Positions 6,647-13,749 of a stretch of DNA of 13,749 nucleotides are shown piece by piece. Within the stretch, counting starts at the first letter, position 1; each line of letters starts with the position of its first letter. This stretch comes from Lachnoclostridium sp. UBA3320 (GTDB taxonomy: Bacteria > Bacillota > Clostridia > Lachnospirales > Lachnospiraceae), in assembly GCA_002361175.1 (NCBI GenBank), contig DESG01000130.1, positions 1 to 13,749 on the forward strand, written 5' to 3'. The notes under the pieces are model-generated. The model saw nothing but the letters and a program-made list of their open reading frames with translations, made no database searches and had not been told where the DNA came from. A program made the position numbers and the translations under genes.

Positions 6647-6937
6647 ATGGGAGCTAAAAACACCGTGCGTATAAAAAAAGTTCCTATGCGTCAGTGTACT
6701 GGATGTGGCAAGCATGTAGAAAAAAAAGAACTTATAAGGATTGTAAGAACCAAAGAAGATTTAATTGAAATTGATTTTACAGGAAAGAAAAACGGCAGGG
6801 GAGCATATATATGTAATTCAGTGGAATGTCTGAGGATAGCCCAAAAGCGCAAATCATTGGAACGTTCCCTTAAAGTCACCATTCCTGCTGAAGTGTATAA
6901 AGAGCTTGAAAAGGAGATGATTGGCAGTGAAAAGTGA
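6647..6937 (+). CDS. ylxR: YlxR/RnpM family RNA-binding protein (DUF448)
   Basis: This is a 96-residue basic protein of the YlxR family, described in Bacillus subtilis as the RNase P modulator RnpM. Family marks are RQCTGCGKHVEKKELIRIV (15-33), with two cysteines at 17 and 20, and GRGAYIC (50-56) with a third cysteine, followed by a lysine/arginine-rich C-terminus. The start has a strong AAGGAGGT site 6 nt upstream. The coding region overlaps the start of the next gene, so the two are probably translationally coupled. The assignment rests on the motif and on the invariant position between nusA and infB. The RNase P role is from the family, not from this sequence. Confidence 0.94.
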   Translation: MGAKNTVRIKKVPMRQCTGCGKHVEKKELIRIVRTKEDLIEIDFTGKKNGRGAYICNSVECLRIAQKRKSLERSLKVTIPAEVYKELEKEMIGSEK

Positions 6938-7229
6938 CAATGCCCTTAAAATGCTTGGGTTGGCGGCGAAAGCTGGAAAAGTAGCAAGCGGTGAATTTAT
7001 GACAGAAAACGCTGTGAAATCAGGTGGAGCTGCTCTTGTCATTGTGGCAGAGGACGCTTCGGAAAATACAAAAAAGAAATTTAGAAATATGTGCGAGTAT
7101 TATAAAGTACCGGTAAGGATTCATGGAATAAAAGAAGAACTTGGTCATTTTACAGGCAAACAATTCCGTGCATCTCTGGCAATTACTGATAAAGGCCTTG
7201 CACAAGCGGTTATGAAGAAAATGGACTAG
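6927..7229 (+). CDS. ylxQ: YlxQ-like L7Ae/L30e-family RNA-binding protein
   Basis: This is a small protein of about 100 residues from the L7Ae/L30e/S12e/Gadd45 fold family, which binds kink-turn or related RNA structures. The N-terminal MLGLAAKAGKVASGE and the central AALVIVAEDASENTKKKF are typical of YlxQ, whose exact function in Bacillus is not settled. Two starts are possible. GTG at 6927 lies 10 nt from AAGGAG (6911-6916), and TTG at 6921 lies 4 nt from it and adds two residues. Either start lies inside the end of ylxR (overlap 11 or 17 nt), implying translational coupling. The next gene, infB, begins 16 nt after the stop. Confidence 0.92.
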   Translation: MKSDNALKMLGLAAKAGKVASGEFMTENAVKSGGAALVIVAEDASENTKKKFRNMCEYYKVPVRIHGIKEELGHFTGKQFRASLAITDKGLAQAVMKKMD

Positions 7230-7245
7230 GAGGTCATAGGAACGT

Positions 7246-10083
7246 ATGGCAAAAATGAAAATATATGAGATTGCAAGAAGTATGCAAGAAAAGCGTGCTG
7301 ATTTAAAAAGTAAAGATGTAGTAAAATTTTTACAGGAAAATGGATTTGAAGCAAAAAGTGCACAGAGTACTATAGAAGATAATGCCATAGCATTCCTGCT
7401 TAAAAATTTTAATAAAATTGTTATACAAAGACACACTGCACCAAAAGATAATTCACAAAGTCAGAAAGGCGGCAGTGGGCAGTCTAAAGCAGGAAAATTT
7501 TCAAAGGAACGTACTTCTAAAAAAAATAAAAATGAAAAGAATAATAATTTCAAAAGGCCAGTAAAACAAGAAGATGTAAAAGCTACAGAAAGTATTGTGG
7601 AAGTAGAAGAAACAGAGAGTATTGTAAAACCAGAAAAAGTTATAGATGCGCAAACAGAGACATCTAACAACTTAAAGGAAGATAATAAAGTTAGTGTAGT
7701 TAATAGCGAAGAAGCTAAGGAAAGTACAGAAGTAAAGCAGGAAACTTTAGGTGGGAAAAGGGATAACATGAACCAGAATGGACAAAATAATAGGAATAAT
7801 AATAATAACAGTAATAATAATCGACATGATAAACGTAATGACAAAAACAATAGTAATAGAGATAATCGTCGTTTTAATCATGGGCGCAGCAACAGAAATG
7901 ATAGAAATGACAAAAATAATGGAAATGACAGAAACGACAGCCACAATGTAGGAAAGGATAATCGTGGCAATGACAACAGAAGAGATAACCGTAGTAATGA
8001 TAATAGAAGGGACCGCAGTCAAAACAGAGATAATCGAAGTATGGGACGTGTGAACCGTGACAGAGACAGAGAAAACCGTGGTGGCGGCAATCGAAGTAGT
8101 TCAGCTCCTATGGATTCCATGAAATCTGAAGTAAAACAGTCACGTCAACAGCGCACTAATAAAGATTCAAGAAGTGCAAAACAAAAATATGGTAAAAATC
8201 GTGATAGAGATGATATGGATGAGGAAGTATTTATCCAGCCAAAGAGCCGCAAGAAGAAAGACCCAGACCGCAAGGGTGCATTTATTAAACCAGAGCCAGT
8301 TAAGAAACCTGCTGAGGCAGATGATGGCATAAAGACAATAATACTTCCAGATAAAATGACTATAAAAGAGCTTTCAGATAAAATGAAAGTTCAGGCATCA
8401 ACAGTTATTAAAAACTTATTTATGCGTGGCAAGGCAGTTACCCTTAATCATGAGATAAAGTTTGAAGAGGCAGAAGAAATTGCGCTTGAATACAACTGTA
8501 TAGCTGAACAAGAGGAAAAAGTTGACCTTATAGCAGAAATTTTGAAAGAAGATGAAGAAGACGAATCACGTATGAAACAGCGTCCGCCAGTTGTCTGTGT
8601 TATGGGGCATGTAGACCATGGCAAAACTTCACTTCTTGACGCTATACGTGAAACACATGTGACATCACGTGAAGCAGGTGGCATTACACAGCATATCGGC
8701 GCTTATGTGACAGAAATTAATGGGTCAAAAATTACATTTCTTGACACACCAGGACATGAGGCATTTACATCAATGCGTATGCGTGGTGCACAGTCTACAG
8801 ATATAGCAATACTTGTAGTTGCTGCTGATGATGGTGTAATGCCACAGACTGTAGAGGCTATAAGCCATGCAAAAGCAGCAGGTGTAGAGATTATAGTAGC
8901 TGTCAATAAGATTGATAAGCCAAGTGCTAATGTAGAGAGAGTTAAGCAGGAGCTTGTAGAATATGGTCTTGTTGCAGAAGACTGGGGCGGAGACACGGTA
9001 TTTGTGCCAGTATCTGCACATACAAAAGAAGGTCTTGACAACCTTCTTGAGATGATTATACTGACGGCAGAAGTACTTGAACTTAAGGCAGACCCAGACC
9101 GCAAGGCAAGAGGTGTAGTTATAGAAGCACAGCTTGATAAAGGACGTGGACCTGTTGCAACAGTGCTTGTACAGAAAGGTACACTGCATGTGGGTGACAA
9201 TATCGCAGTTGGTTCTGCTTATGGAAAAATACGTGCAATGATGGATGACAATGGACAGAGAGTAAAAGAAGCACTTCCATCTACTCCTGTAGAAATACTT
9301 GGACTCCACGATGTACCAGATGCAGGTGAGATATTCTTAGCAACTGAAAATGATAAGGAAGCAAGAAATATTGCAGAAACTTATATTGAACAGGGAAGAG
9401 AAAAACTTCTTGATGATACAAAGTCAAAGCTTACGCTTGATGGTCTGTTTTCACAGATACAGGCTGGTAATATAAAGGAGTTAAATCTTATTGTAAAGGC
9501 TGATGTACAAGGCTCAGTTGAGGCTGTAAAACAAAGTCTTCTTAAACTTAGCAATGATGAAGTTGCAGTGCGCATTATTCATGGTGCTGTAGGTGCGATT
9601 AATGAATCTGACGTATCTTTGGCAAGTGCATCTAATGCAATTATAATAGGTTTTAATGTAAGACCTGATAATACTGCAAAAGAAATTGCAGAGAGAGAAA
9701 AAGTTGATGTACGTCTTTATAAAGTAATTTATAATGCTATTGAAGATATAGAAGCAGCTATGAAAGGTATGCTTGACCCTGAGTTTGAAGAAAAAGTACT
9801 TGGACATCTTGAAGTGCGCCAGACGTTTAAAGCTTCAGGCGTAGGCGTAATTGCTGGTTCATATGTACTTGACGGCAAAATTGTACGTGGATGTAAAGTA
9901 AGAATATCACGTGAAGGGGAAATTATCTTTGAAGGTAATCTTGCATCACTTAAAAGATTTAAAGATGATGTAAAAGAAGTTGCAGCAGGATATGAATGCG
10001 GACTTGTATTTGAAGGATTTAACGATATCAAAATTGAAGATACAATAGAAGCATATACAATGGTGGAAGTACCACGTACTTGA
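7246..10083 (+). CDS. infB: Translation initiation factor IF-2
   Basis: IF-2 is the GTPase that brings fMet-tRNA to the 30S subunit and promotes 50S joining. The 945-residue protein is complete. A first IF2_N-like module (about 1-55) is followed by a very long disordered linker (about 60-355) that is Asn/Arg/Asp/Lys-rich between 175 and 310, then a second IF2_N module (about 363-415). The G domain has GHVDHGKT (454-461), DTPGH (500-504), NKID (554-557) and SAH (590-592). Domains II, III and C2 follow to the C-terminal MVEVPRT. The stop of ylxQ overlaps the AGGAGG site, 12 nt before the ATG. An in-frame ATG (M175, 7768) preceded by AAAAGGG could give a shorter isoform, as known for infB of E. 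coli and B. subtilis. The linker is longer and more repetitive than in many homologues. Confidence 0.98.
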   Translation: MAKMKIYEIARSMQEKRADLKSKDVVKFLQENGFEAKSAQSTIEDNAIAFLLKNFNKIVIQRHTAPKDNSQSQKGGSGQSKAGKFSKERTSKKNKNEKNNNFKRPVKQEDVKATESIVEVEETESIVKPEKVIDAQTETSNNLKEDNKVSVVNSEEAKESTEVKQETLGGKRDNMNQNGQNNRNNNNNSNNNRHDKRNDKNNSNRDNRRFNHGRSNRNDRNDKNNGNDRNDSHNVGKDNRGNDNRRDNRSNDNRRDRSQNRDNRSMGRVNRDRDRENRGGGNRSSSAPMDSMKSEVKQSRQQRTNKDSRSAKQKYGKNRDRDDMDEEVFIQPKSRKKKDPDRKGAFIKPEPVKKPAEADDGIKTIILPDKMTIKELSDKMKVQASTVIKNLFMRGKAVTLNHEIKFEEAEEIALEYNCIAEQEEKVDLIAEILKEDEEDESRMKQRPPVVCVMGHVDHGKTSLLDAIRETHVTSREAGGITQHIGAYVTEINGSKITFLDTPGHEAFTSMRMRGAQSTDIAILVVAADDGVMPQTVEAISHAKAAGVEIIVAVNKIDKPSANVERVKQELVEYGLVAEDWGGDTVFVPVSAHTKEGLDNLLEMIILTAEVLELKADPDRKARGVVIEAQLDKGRGPVATVLVQKGTLHVGDNIAVGSAYGKIRAMMDDNGQRVKEALPSTPVEILGLHDVPDAGEIFLATENDKEARNIAETYIEQGREKLLDDTKSKLTLDGLFSQIQAGNIKELNLIVKADVQGSVEAVKQSLLKLSNDEVAVRIIHGAVGAINESDVSLASASNAIIIGFNVRPDNTAKEIAEREKVDVRLYKVIYNAIEDIEAAMKGMLDPEFEEKVLGHLEVRQTFKASGVGVIAGSYVLDGKIVRGCKVRISREGEIIFEGNLASLKRFKDDVKEVAAGYECGLVFEGFNDIKIEDTIEAYTMVEVPRT

Positions 10084-10097
10084 TGGAGGCTTAATTT

Positions 10098-10478
10098 ATG
10101 AAGAAAAACAGTATAAAATATTCACGCATGAATGGTGAAGTGCAGCGTGAAATAAGCAGGATAATTTCAAGAGAAATTAAAGACCCAAGAATACATCAGA
10201 TGACATCAGTTGTATCAGTTGAGGTAACTCCCGATTTGAAGTTTGCGAAAGTTTTTGTAAGCGTTTTAGGAAGTGATGAAGAAAAAGAGAACACATATAA
10301 AGGGCTTATAAGTGCAGCATCTACAATCCGTTCACTTCTTGCAAAGTCACTGAACTTGCGCAATACACCTGAATTAAAATTTATTATGGATAATTCAATA
10401 GAGTATGGTATAAATATGTCAAAGAAAATAGACGATTTAATTAAAGAGGAGACAGAAAATATGTCTGGCAAGGAGTGA
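10098..10478 (+). CDS. rbfA: Ribosome-binding factor A
   Basis: RbfA binds the 30S subunit near the 5' end of 16S rRNA helix 1 and helps late maturation, including cold adaptation. The 126-residue protein shows the single KH-like domain with RMNGEVQREISRIISREIKDPRI (10-32), VVSVEVTPDLKFAKVFVSVLG (38-58), and the C-terminal TPELKFIMDNSIEYG (90-104). GGAGG lies 8 nt before the ATG, and the gene begins 14 nt after infB. It is followed by the largest gap in the operon, 97 nt, with a hairpin at 10498-10528. Confidence 0.96.
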   Translation: MKKNSIKYSRMNGEVQREISRIISREIKDPRIHQMTSVVSVEVTPDLKFAKVFVSVLGSDEEKENTYKGLISAASTIRSLLAKSLNLRNTPELKFIMDNSIEYGINMSKKIDDLIKEETENMSGKE

Positions 10479-10497
10479 CCAGAGTAAAACTGGATAT

Positions 10498-10528
10498 AAT
10501 GGCGTAATGTAGTATTCATTACGCCATT
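10498..10528. repeat. Perfect 12-bp inverted repeat between rbfA and nrnA
   Basis: AATGGCGTAATG (10498-10509) and CATTACGCCATT (10517-10528) form a perfect stem with a 7-nt loop, extendable by a G-U and an A-U pair. No T tract follows on either strand, so it is not a normal intrinsic terminator. A tandem duplication of AACAAAGT (10539-10554) lies just beyond. An RNA processing or stability element is possible, as is an imperfect terminator or a protein-binding site. Confidence 0.8.
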
Positions 10529-10575
10529 GTAAACTTATAACAAAGTAACAAAGTAAGACGGAATGGAGGTTAATT

Positions 10576-11523
10576 ATGGACGAGTTAAAAAATATTGCAG
10601 AAAAGGCACAAGACATTATTATAACGGGACATATAAAGCCAGATGGTGACTGCGTAGGCGCATGTATAGCTGCATATAATTATCTGCATAAATTTTACCC
10701 AGAGAAAAATATAAATGTCTATCTTAAAGAACTTCCTGAAAGATTTGCATTTTTAGATTCAAATGGTAAAATTATCTCAAATAAACTGCCTCAATGTAAT
10801 CCAAACTTAGTTATGGTATTTGACAGCAGTTCAGCAGCTATGCTTGGTGAAGCCGTAAAACTTTTCCGCAGTGCTAAAGATTCAGTATGTATTGACCACC
10901 ATATCAGTAATAAAGGGTATGCAAAGACTAATTTTATAGATGTGTCAGCAAGTTCTACATGTGAGGTTTTATATAATCTAATGTCTGAGGACGACATAGA
11001 TTTTAAAATTGCAGAAGCACTTTACATAGGTATAGCATTTGACACAGGGGTATTTAGGTATTCCAACACTTCTAGAAAGACTATGGAGATAGCAGCAAAG
11101 CTTATGGAAAAGGGAATTCCATTTTGGGATTATATTGATAAGTGTTTTTATCAGAGAACATATATACAAGCACAGCTTCTTGGCAGAACTCTTTTAACAA
11201 GTATGCTCCTTATGGATGGCAAATGTATATTTGCCGTTATTACAAGAAGAATGATGGAATTTTATGGTGCAAGTATAGAGGACACAGTTGGAATTATAGA
11301 ACAGTTAAGGATAACAAAAGGTGTAGAAGTAGCAATACTTCTCTATGAAACTGGCAAGCAAGAGTACAGAGTGAGCTTGCGTTCAAACAAATATGTGGAC
11401 GTAAATAAAATTGCTGTATATTTTGGTGGTGGTGGGCATAAGAAAGCAGCAGGCTTTACGATGGGCGGCTCAGTACATGATGTTGTCAACAATATAACAG
11501 AACATATTGAGGCACAGATTTAA
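10576..11523 (+). CDS. nrnA: DHH-family oligoribonuclease / pAp phosphatase NrnA
   Basis: NrnA degrades short oligoribonucleotides (nanoRNA) and dephosphorylates 3'-phosphoadenosine 5'-phosphate, using divalent metal. The 315-residue protein has both halves. The DHH domain has H19 with PDGD (D23, D25), D83, the namesake D107-H108-H109 and D156 as metal ligands. The DHHA1 domain ends with the substrate-binding GGGGHKKAAGF (284-294). GGAGG lies 6 nt before the ATG. The gene sits between rbfA and truB, the usual place in Firmicutes, and its stop is 4 nt before the truB ATG. Domain and metal residues are clear. The exact balance of exonuclease and phosphatase activity is from the family. Confidence 0.95.
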   Translation: MDELKNIAEKAQDIIITGHIKPDGDCVGACIAAYNYLHKFYPEKNINVYLKELPERFAFLDSNGKIISNKLPQCNPNLVMVFDSSSAAMLGEAVKLFRSAKDSVCIDHHISNKGYAKTNFIDVSASSTCEVLYNLMSEDDIDFKIAEALYIGIAFDTGVFRYSNTSRKTMEIAAKLMEKGIPFWDYIDKCFYQRTYIQAQLLGRTLLTSMLLMDGKCIFAVITRRMMEFYGASIEDTVGIIEQLRITKGVEVAILLYETGKQEYRVSLRSNKYVDVNKIAVYFGGGGHKKAAGFTMGGSVHDVVNNITEHIEAQI

Positions 11524-11527
11524 AAAT

Positions 11528-12436
11528 ATGAATGGAATAATTAATATATACAAAGAATCTGGATTTACTTCCCATGATGTTGTTGCAAAACTGCGAGGAA
11601 TACTTCATCAGAAAAAAATCGGGCATACTGGCACACTTGACCCTGCGGCAGAAGGTGTATTGCCAGTATGTTGTGGAAAAGCAACTAAGGTATGTGACTT
11701 GCTTATAGATAAAGATAAGTCATATCATGTAGTATGCAGGCTTGGCGTGGAAACTGATACACAGGATATGACAGGAACTATTTTAAGAGAATATAAAATA
11801 GATGGAATTACAGAGAAAGATATTCTTAATTGTACAAAGCAGTTTAGAGGTGATATACTACAGATACCACCGATGTATTCAGCACTTAAAATCAATGGAA
11901 AAAAGCTTTATCAACTTGCAAGACAAGGAAAAACTGTGGAGAGAAAGCCACGCCATATAATTATACATTCCATAGAAGTTACTGATATAAATCTTAAAGA
12001 GAGCGTATTTTCAATGGATATCACATGTTCAAAAGGAACATACATAAGGACACTTTGTCATGACATTGGAAAAATGCTTGGAGTCGCTGCTGCTATGGAA
12101 AAACTTATACGCACAAGAGTATCTATATTTAAAATAGAAGATGCTATCACTCTTTCGACAGTGCAGCAAATTGCAGAAAAAAACTTGGATAGCCTAAACA
12201 AATTGTTCATGTCTCCTGACAAGCTTTTTCCAGAATATTGTAAGTTTCAGATAAAAGATAAGTTTAGGACAAGCCTTTTTAATGGCAATAAATTATCCGA
12301 AGAGATGATTTATCCTTTAACCAAAGATAGAGAGCCAAAATATGGTGATAAAATACTTATATATGATGACAATGGTATATTTAAAGCAATTTACGAAAGA
12401 GAAGCAAAAGGCTACAAAGTAAATAAGATGTTCTAA
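11528..12436 (+). CDS. truB: tRNA pseudouridine-55 synthase
   Basis: TruB converts U55 in the T-loop of tRNAs to pseudouridine and acts as a tRNA chaperone. The protein has about 302 residues, with the N-terminal GIINIYKESGFTSHDVV, the catalytic motif GHTGTLDPAAEGVLP with nucleophile D38, the KSYHVVCRLGVETDTQD segment, and SKGTYIRTLCHDIG (168-181), followed by a C-terminal PUA-like region. I chose ATG 11528 because it matches the family N-terminus. The frame is open upstream to a TTG at 11507 within nrnA. The only nearby ribosome-binding-like sequence (GAGG, 11509-11512) is 15 nt away, so initiation probably depends on coupling to nrnA, which stops 4 nt before. Confidence 0.96.
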   Translation: MNGIINIYKESGFTSHDVVAKLRGILHQKKIGHTGTLDPAAEGVLPVCCGKATKVCDLLIDKDKSYHVVCRLGVETDTQDMTGTILREYKIDGITEKDILNCTKQFRGDILQIPPMYSALKINGKKLYQLARQGKTVERKPRHIIIHSIEVTDINLKESVFSMDITCSKGTYIRTLCHDIGKMLGVAAAMEKLIRTRVSIFKIEDAITLSTVQQIAEKNLDSLNKLFMSPDKLFPEYCKFQIKDKFRTSLFNGNKLSEEMIYPLTKDREPKYGDKILIYDDNGIFKAIYEREAKGYKVNKMF

Positions 12437-12469
12437 TTATTAAATATTAGAAAGGGCATGGTTATTAAC

Positions 12470-13378
12470 ATGGAAGTCCTTAGTGGAATGGATATAAAAA
12501 TAGAAAACAGTGCAGTGTCACTTGGAAAATTTGATGGTATACATCTTGGGCATAGACTATTATTAGACGAAATACTTAAACACAGGGAATTTATTCCAAC
12601 AGTGTTTACTTTTGAGACCTGCACTAATACATCTATCAATACAAGTAGGCTTATATATTCGAGCAAAGAGAAACGAACAGTACTTGAAGAAATAGGTATA
12701 AAAAGAATGGTTTTATTTCCATTTAATGATGAAACAAAAAATATGATGCCTGAAGATTTTATAGAAAAATTCCTTGTAAAAAAGATGGGTGTAAGGCTTA
12801 TCTGTGTTGGAACAGACTTCCGTTTTGGAAAAGACAGGCAGGGCAGTGCTGGTATGCTTAAAGCATATTCATCAAAATATGGATATGAAACCAAGATATT
12901 TAATAAACTTTCATCAGAAGATGGTATTATAAGCAGTACATTTATCAGAGAAAAAATTGAACATGGTGATATACAGTGCACTAATAAACTGCTTGGTAGG
13001 ACATATTTTATAGAAGGAACAGTAGTTCATGGTAATGCACTTGGGCGTAGGCTTGACATGCCTACAGCTAATATTTTTCCTGAGAAAGAAAAAGTACTGC
13101 TGCCATCGGGAGTATATGCAACAACATTGATACTTAAAGGAAAACGTTATCCTTCTGTTACAAATATTGGCAGAAAACCTACAGTTGGTTCAGATAGAAC
13201 AGTTGTAGAAACATGTATACTAGATTTTAAGAAAGATATATATGGACAGGATATAATGGTGGAATTTTATGAGTTTCTGCGTCCTGAGAAAAAATTTCCA
13301 GATATAGAACAGCTTAAAAACCAAATGGAACTTGATAAAAAACAAGCAGCAGATATACTTAAAAAGCTTAGATTATAG
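12470..13378 (+). CDS. ribF: Bifunctional riboflavin kinase / FAD synthetase
   Basis: RibF phosphorylates riboflavin to FMN and then adenylylates it to FAD. The roughly 302-residue protein has both modules. The N-terminal nucleotidyltransferase has GKFDGIHLGH (about 19-28) and ISSTFIR (154-160). The C-terminal kinase has GTVVHGNALGRRLDMPTANI (183-202), GVYAT, NIGRKPTVG and candidate catalytic E247 in VETCILDF. Two starts are possible. ATG 12458 is only 1 nt from AAAGGG (12451-12456), so ATG 12470, at 13-nt spacing, is preferred although long. It is the last gene of the operon seen here. No clear intrinsic terminator follows, so transcripts may read into the next region. Confidence 0.95.
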   Translation: MEVLSGMDIKIENSAVSLGKFDGIHLGHRLLLDEILKHREFIPTVFTFETCTNTSINTSRLIYSSKEKRTVLEEIGIKRMVLFPFNDETKNMMPEDFIEKFLVKKMGVRLICVGTDFRFGKDRQGSAGMLKAYSSKYGYETKIFNKLSSEDGIISSTFIREKIEHGDIQCTNKLLGRTYFIEGTVVHGNALGRRLDMPTANIFPEKEKVLLPSGVYATTLILKGKRYPSVTNIGRKPTVGSDRTVVETCILDFKKDIYGQDIMVEFYEFLRPEKKFPDIEQLKNQMELDKKQAADILKKLRL

Positions 13379-13430
13379 AGTGCTGGAAAAAATTGTTTTA
13401 AATATATACAATAAGTTACATGCGAAATAC

Positions 13431-13459
13431 TTGTATCATTTTATTATTTATGTTAAACT
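13431..13459 (+). promoter_or_regulatory. Candidate promoter overlapped by TAAAC repeats
   Basis: TTGTAT (13431-13436), 17 nt and TAAACT (13454-13459) match the form of the tRNA and rimP promoters. The -10 is part of a cluster TAAAC-TTA-GTTTA-GCAGG-TAAAC (13454-13475) that could be an operator. Confidence 0.5.
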
Positions 13460-13516
13460 TAGTTTAGCAGGTAAACAAGAATTCTAAAATTTTCTGCACT
13501 ATAGTTCTATTTTGTG

Positions 13517-13545
13517 TTGAAATATTGTGTAAAATAAGATAAAAT
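13517..13545 (+). promoter_or_regulatory. Candidate promoter upstream of an orphan ribosome binding site
   Basis: TTGAAA (13517-13522) and TAAAAT (13540-13545) are spaced 17 nt apart, a good sigma-A match. Transcription would start near 13552, about 30 nt before AGGAGGTG at 13581. Confidence 0.6.
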
Positions 13546-13580
13546 ATATGTAACAAAGAAGTTGATTACTATGTAAAGAC

Positions 13581-13639
13581 AGGAGGTGAAATAAAGTATA
13601 TTGAACCTGAAAAACATCTTTGGAAATTTATAACAACAT
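13581..13639 (+). pseudogene. Strong ribosome binding site with a start-less short reading frame
   Basis: AGGAGGTGAA is followed at ideal position by ATA, not ATG, and the frame then reads IKYIEPEKHLWKFITT and stops at 13637-13639. If the ancestral codon was ATG, this is a 16-codon relic or micro-ORF with a mutated start. In another frame, TTG at 13601 opens a 10-codon ORF (MNLKNIFGNL), 14 nt from the site, which is rather far. I do not recognise either product. It could also be a leader peptide or chance. Confidence 0.3.
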
Positions 13640-13697
13640 AAATAACAGGTTTGTAAGAAATTTAATGTAATATTAACTTCTTTTGTACAAATTTTAT

Positions 13698-13726
13698 TTG
13701 ATTTTTTAAATATAATAGTGTATAAT
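13698..13726 (+). promoter_or_regulatory. Strong sigma-A promoter reading out of the window
   Basis: TTGATT (13698-13703), a 17-nt spacer and consensus TATAAT (13721-13726) predict a start near 13733. It must serve a gene or RNA beyond the window end. Confidence 0.65.
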
Positions 13727-13749
13727 AAAACAATGCTGTGGGTAGAATA

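Larger units (their letters stand above)
13379..13749 (+). other. 371-bp region after ribF with no complete gene
   Basis: I see no complete gene. The region holds three promoter matches in the same direction (13431-13459, 13517-13545, 13698-13726), a strong ribosome binding site (AGGAGGTG, 13581-13588), a short open frame, and an AT-rich imperfect hairpin (13655-13682). In related genomes rpsO and pnp often follow ribF, and the last promoter may serve such a gene beyond the window. Confidence 0.7.

Noticed and set aside
7780..8100. Short repeats in infB as a CRISPR array or minisatellite
   Set aside because: The repeats are irregular, stay in frame and encode the low-complexity IF-2 linker. 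There are no constant repeats with unique spacers.
8770..9309. 179-codon minus-strand frame within infB
   Set aside because: It is antisense to the conserved IF-2 G domain, has unnatural composition and no ribosome binding site. The other antisense frames were dismissed for the same reason.
10495..10500. TATAAT as an internal promoter before nrnA
   Set aside because: There is no -35 match at 16-18 nt spacing, and the hexamer partly overlaps the inverted repeat.
13733..13749. ATG at 13733 as the start of a downstream gene
   Set aside because: It coincides with the predicted transcription start, has no ribosome binding site, and only five codons are visible.

Overview
This is an AT-rich window from a low-GC Gram-positive anaerobe. 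It most likely comes from the Clostridia, and a Lachnospiraceae-type genome fits best. The reasons are the conserved order rimP-nusA-ylxR-ylxQ-infB-rbfA-nrnA-truB-ribF, strong AGGAGG-type ribosome binding sites, a clostridial-style rubrerythrin, and an IF-2 with a very long Asn/Arg/Asp/Lys-rich linker. The genus is not identified.

The left part (1-4575) is a set of separately transcribed housekeeping and accessory genes. A Uma2-family nuclease-like gene lies on the minus strand and diverges from a plus-strand rubrerythrin gene for peroxide detoxification. Rubrerythrin converges on a small BFD-like [2Fe-2S] protein gene across a strong 14-bp terminator hairpin. On the minus strand there follow a Na+/phosphate cotransporter with a C-terminal PhoU-like domain and an L-lactate dehydrogenase. 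The transporter's leader carries hairpins next to the ribosome binding site that could exclude one another.

The centre (4640-4996) holds a tRNA-Gly(CCC) gene and then the leader of the translation operon. The tRNA and operon promoters share nearly the same sequence (ACTTGCAT-N17-TAnACT). The operon leader contains a perfect 10-bp hairpin and, starting at the predicted transcription start, a possible leaderless 23-codon ORF that spans the hairpin.

From 5003 to 13378 runs the nine-gene translation operon. It encodes ribosome maturation (RimP, RbfA), transcription elongation and termination (NusA), RNA-binding proteins (YlxR/RnpM, YlxQ), initiation factor 2, nanoRNA and pAp turnover (NrnA), tRNA pseudouridine-55 synthesis (TruB) and FMN/FAD synthesis (RibF). 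Genes are spaced 0-100 bp apart, with one overlap. The largest internal gap (rbfA-nrnA) contains a perfect 12-bp inverted repeat with no T tract.

The last 371 bp (13379-13749) contain no full gene but three good promoter matches in a row. One is followed by a near-perfect Shine-Dalgarno sequence and a short reading frame whose start codon appears to be ATA rather than ATG. This is the least explained part of the window. Nothing here looks like a phage, transposon, CRISPR array or defence island. The unusual signals are regulatory and RNA-level.
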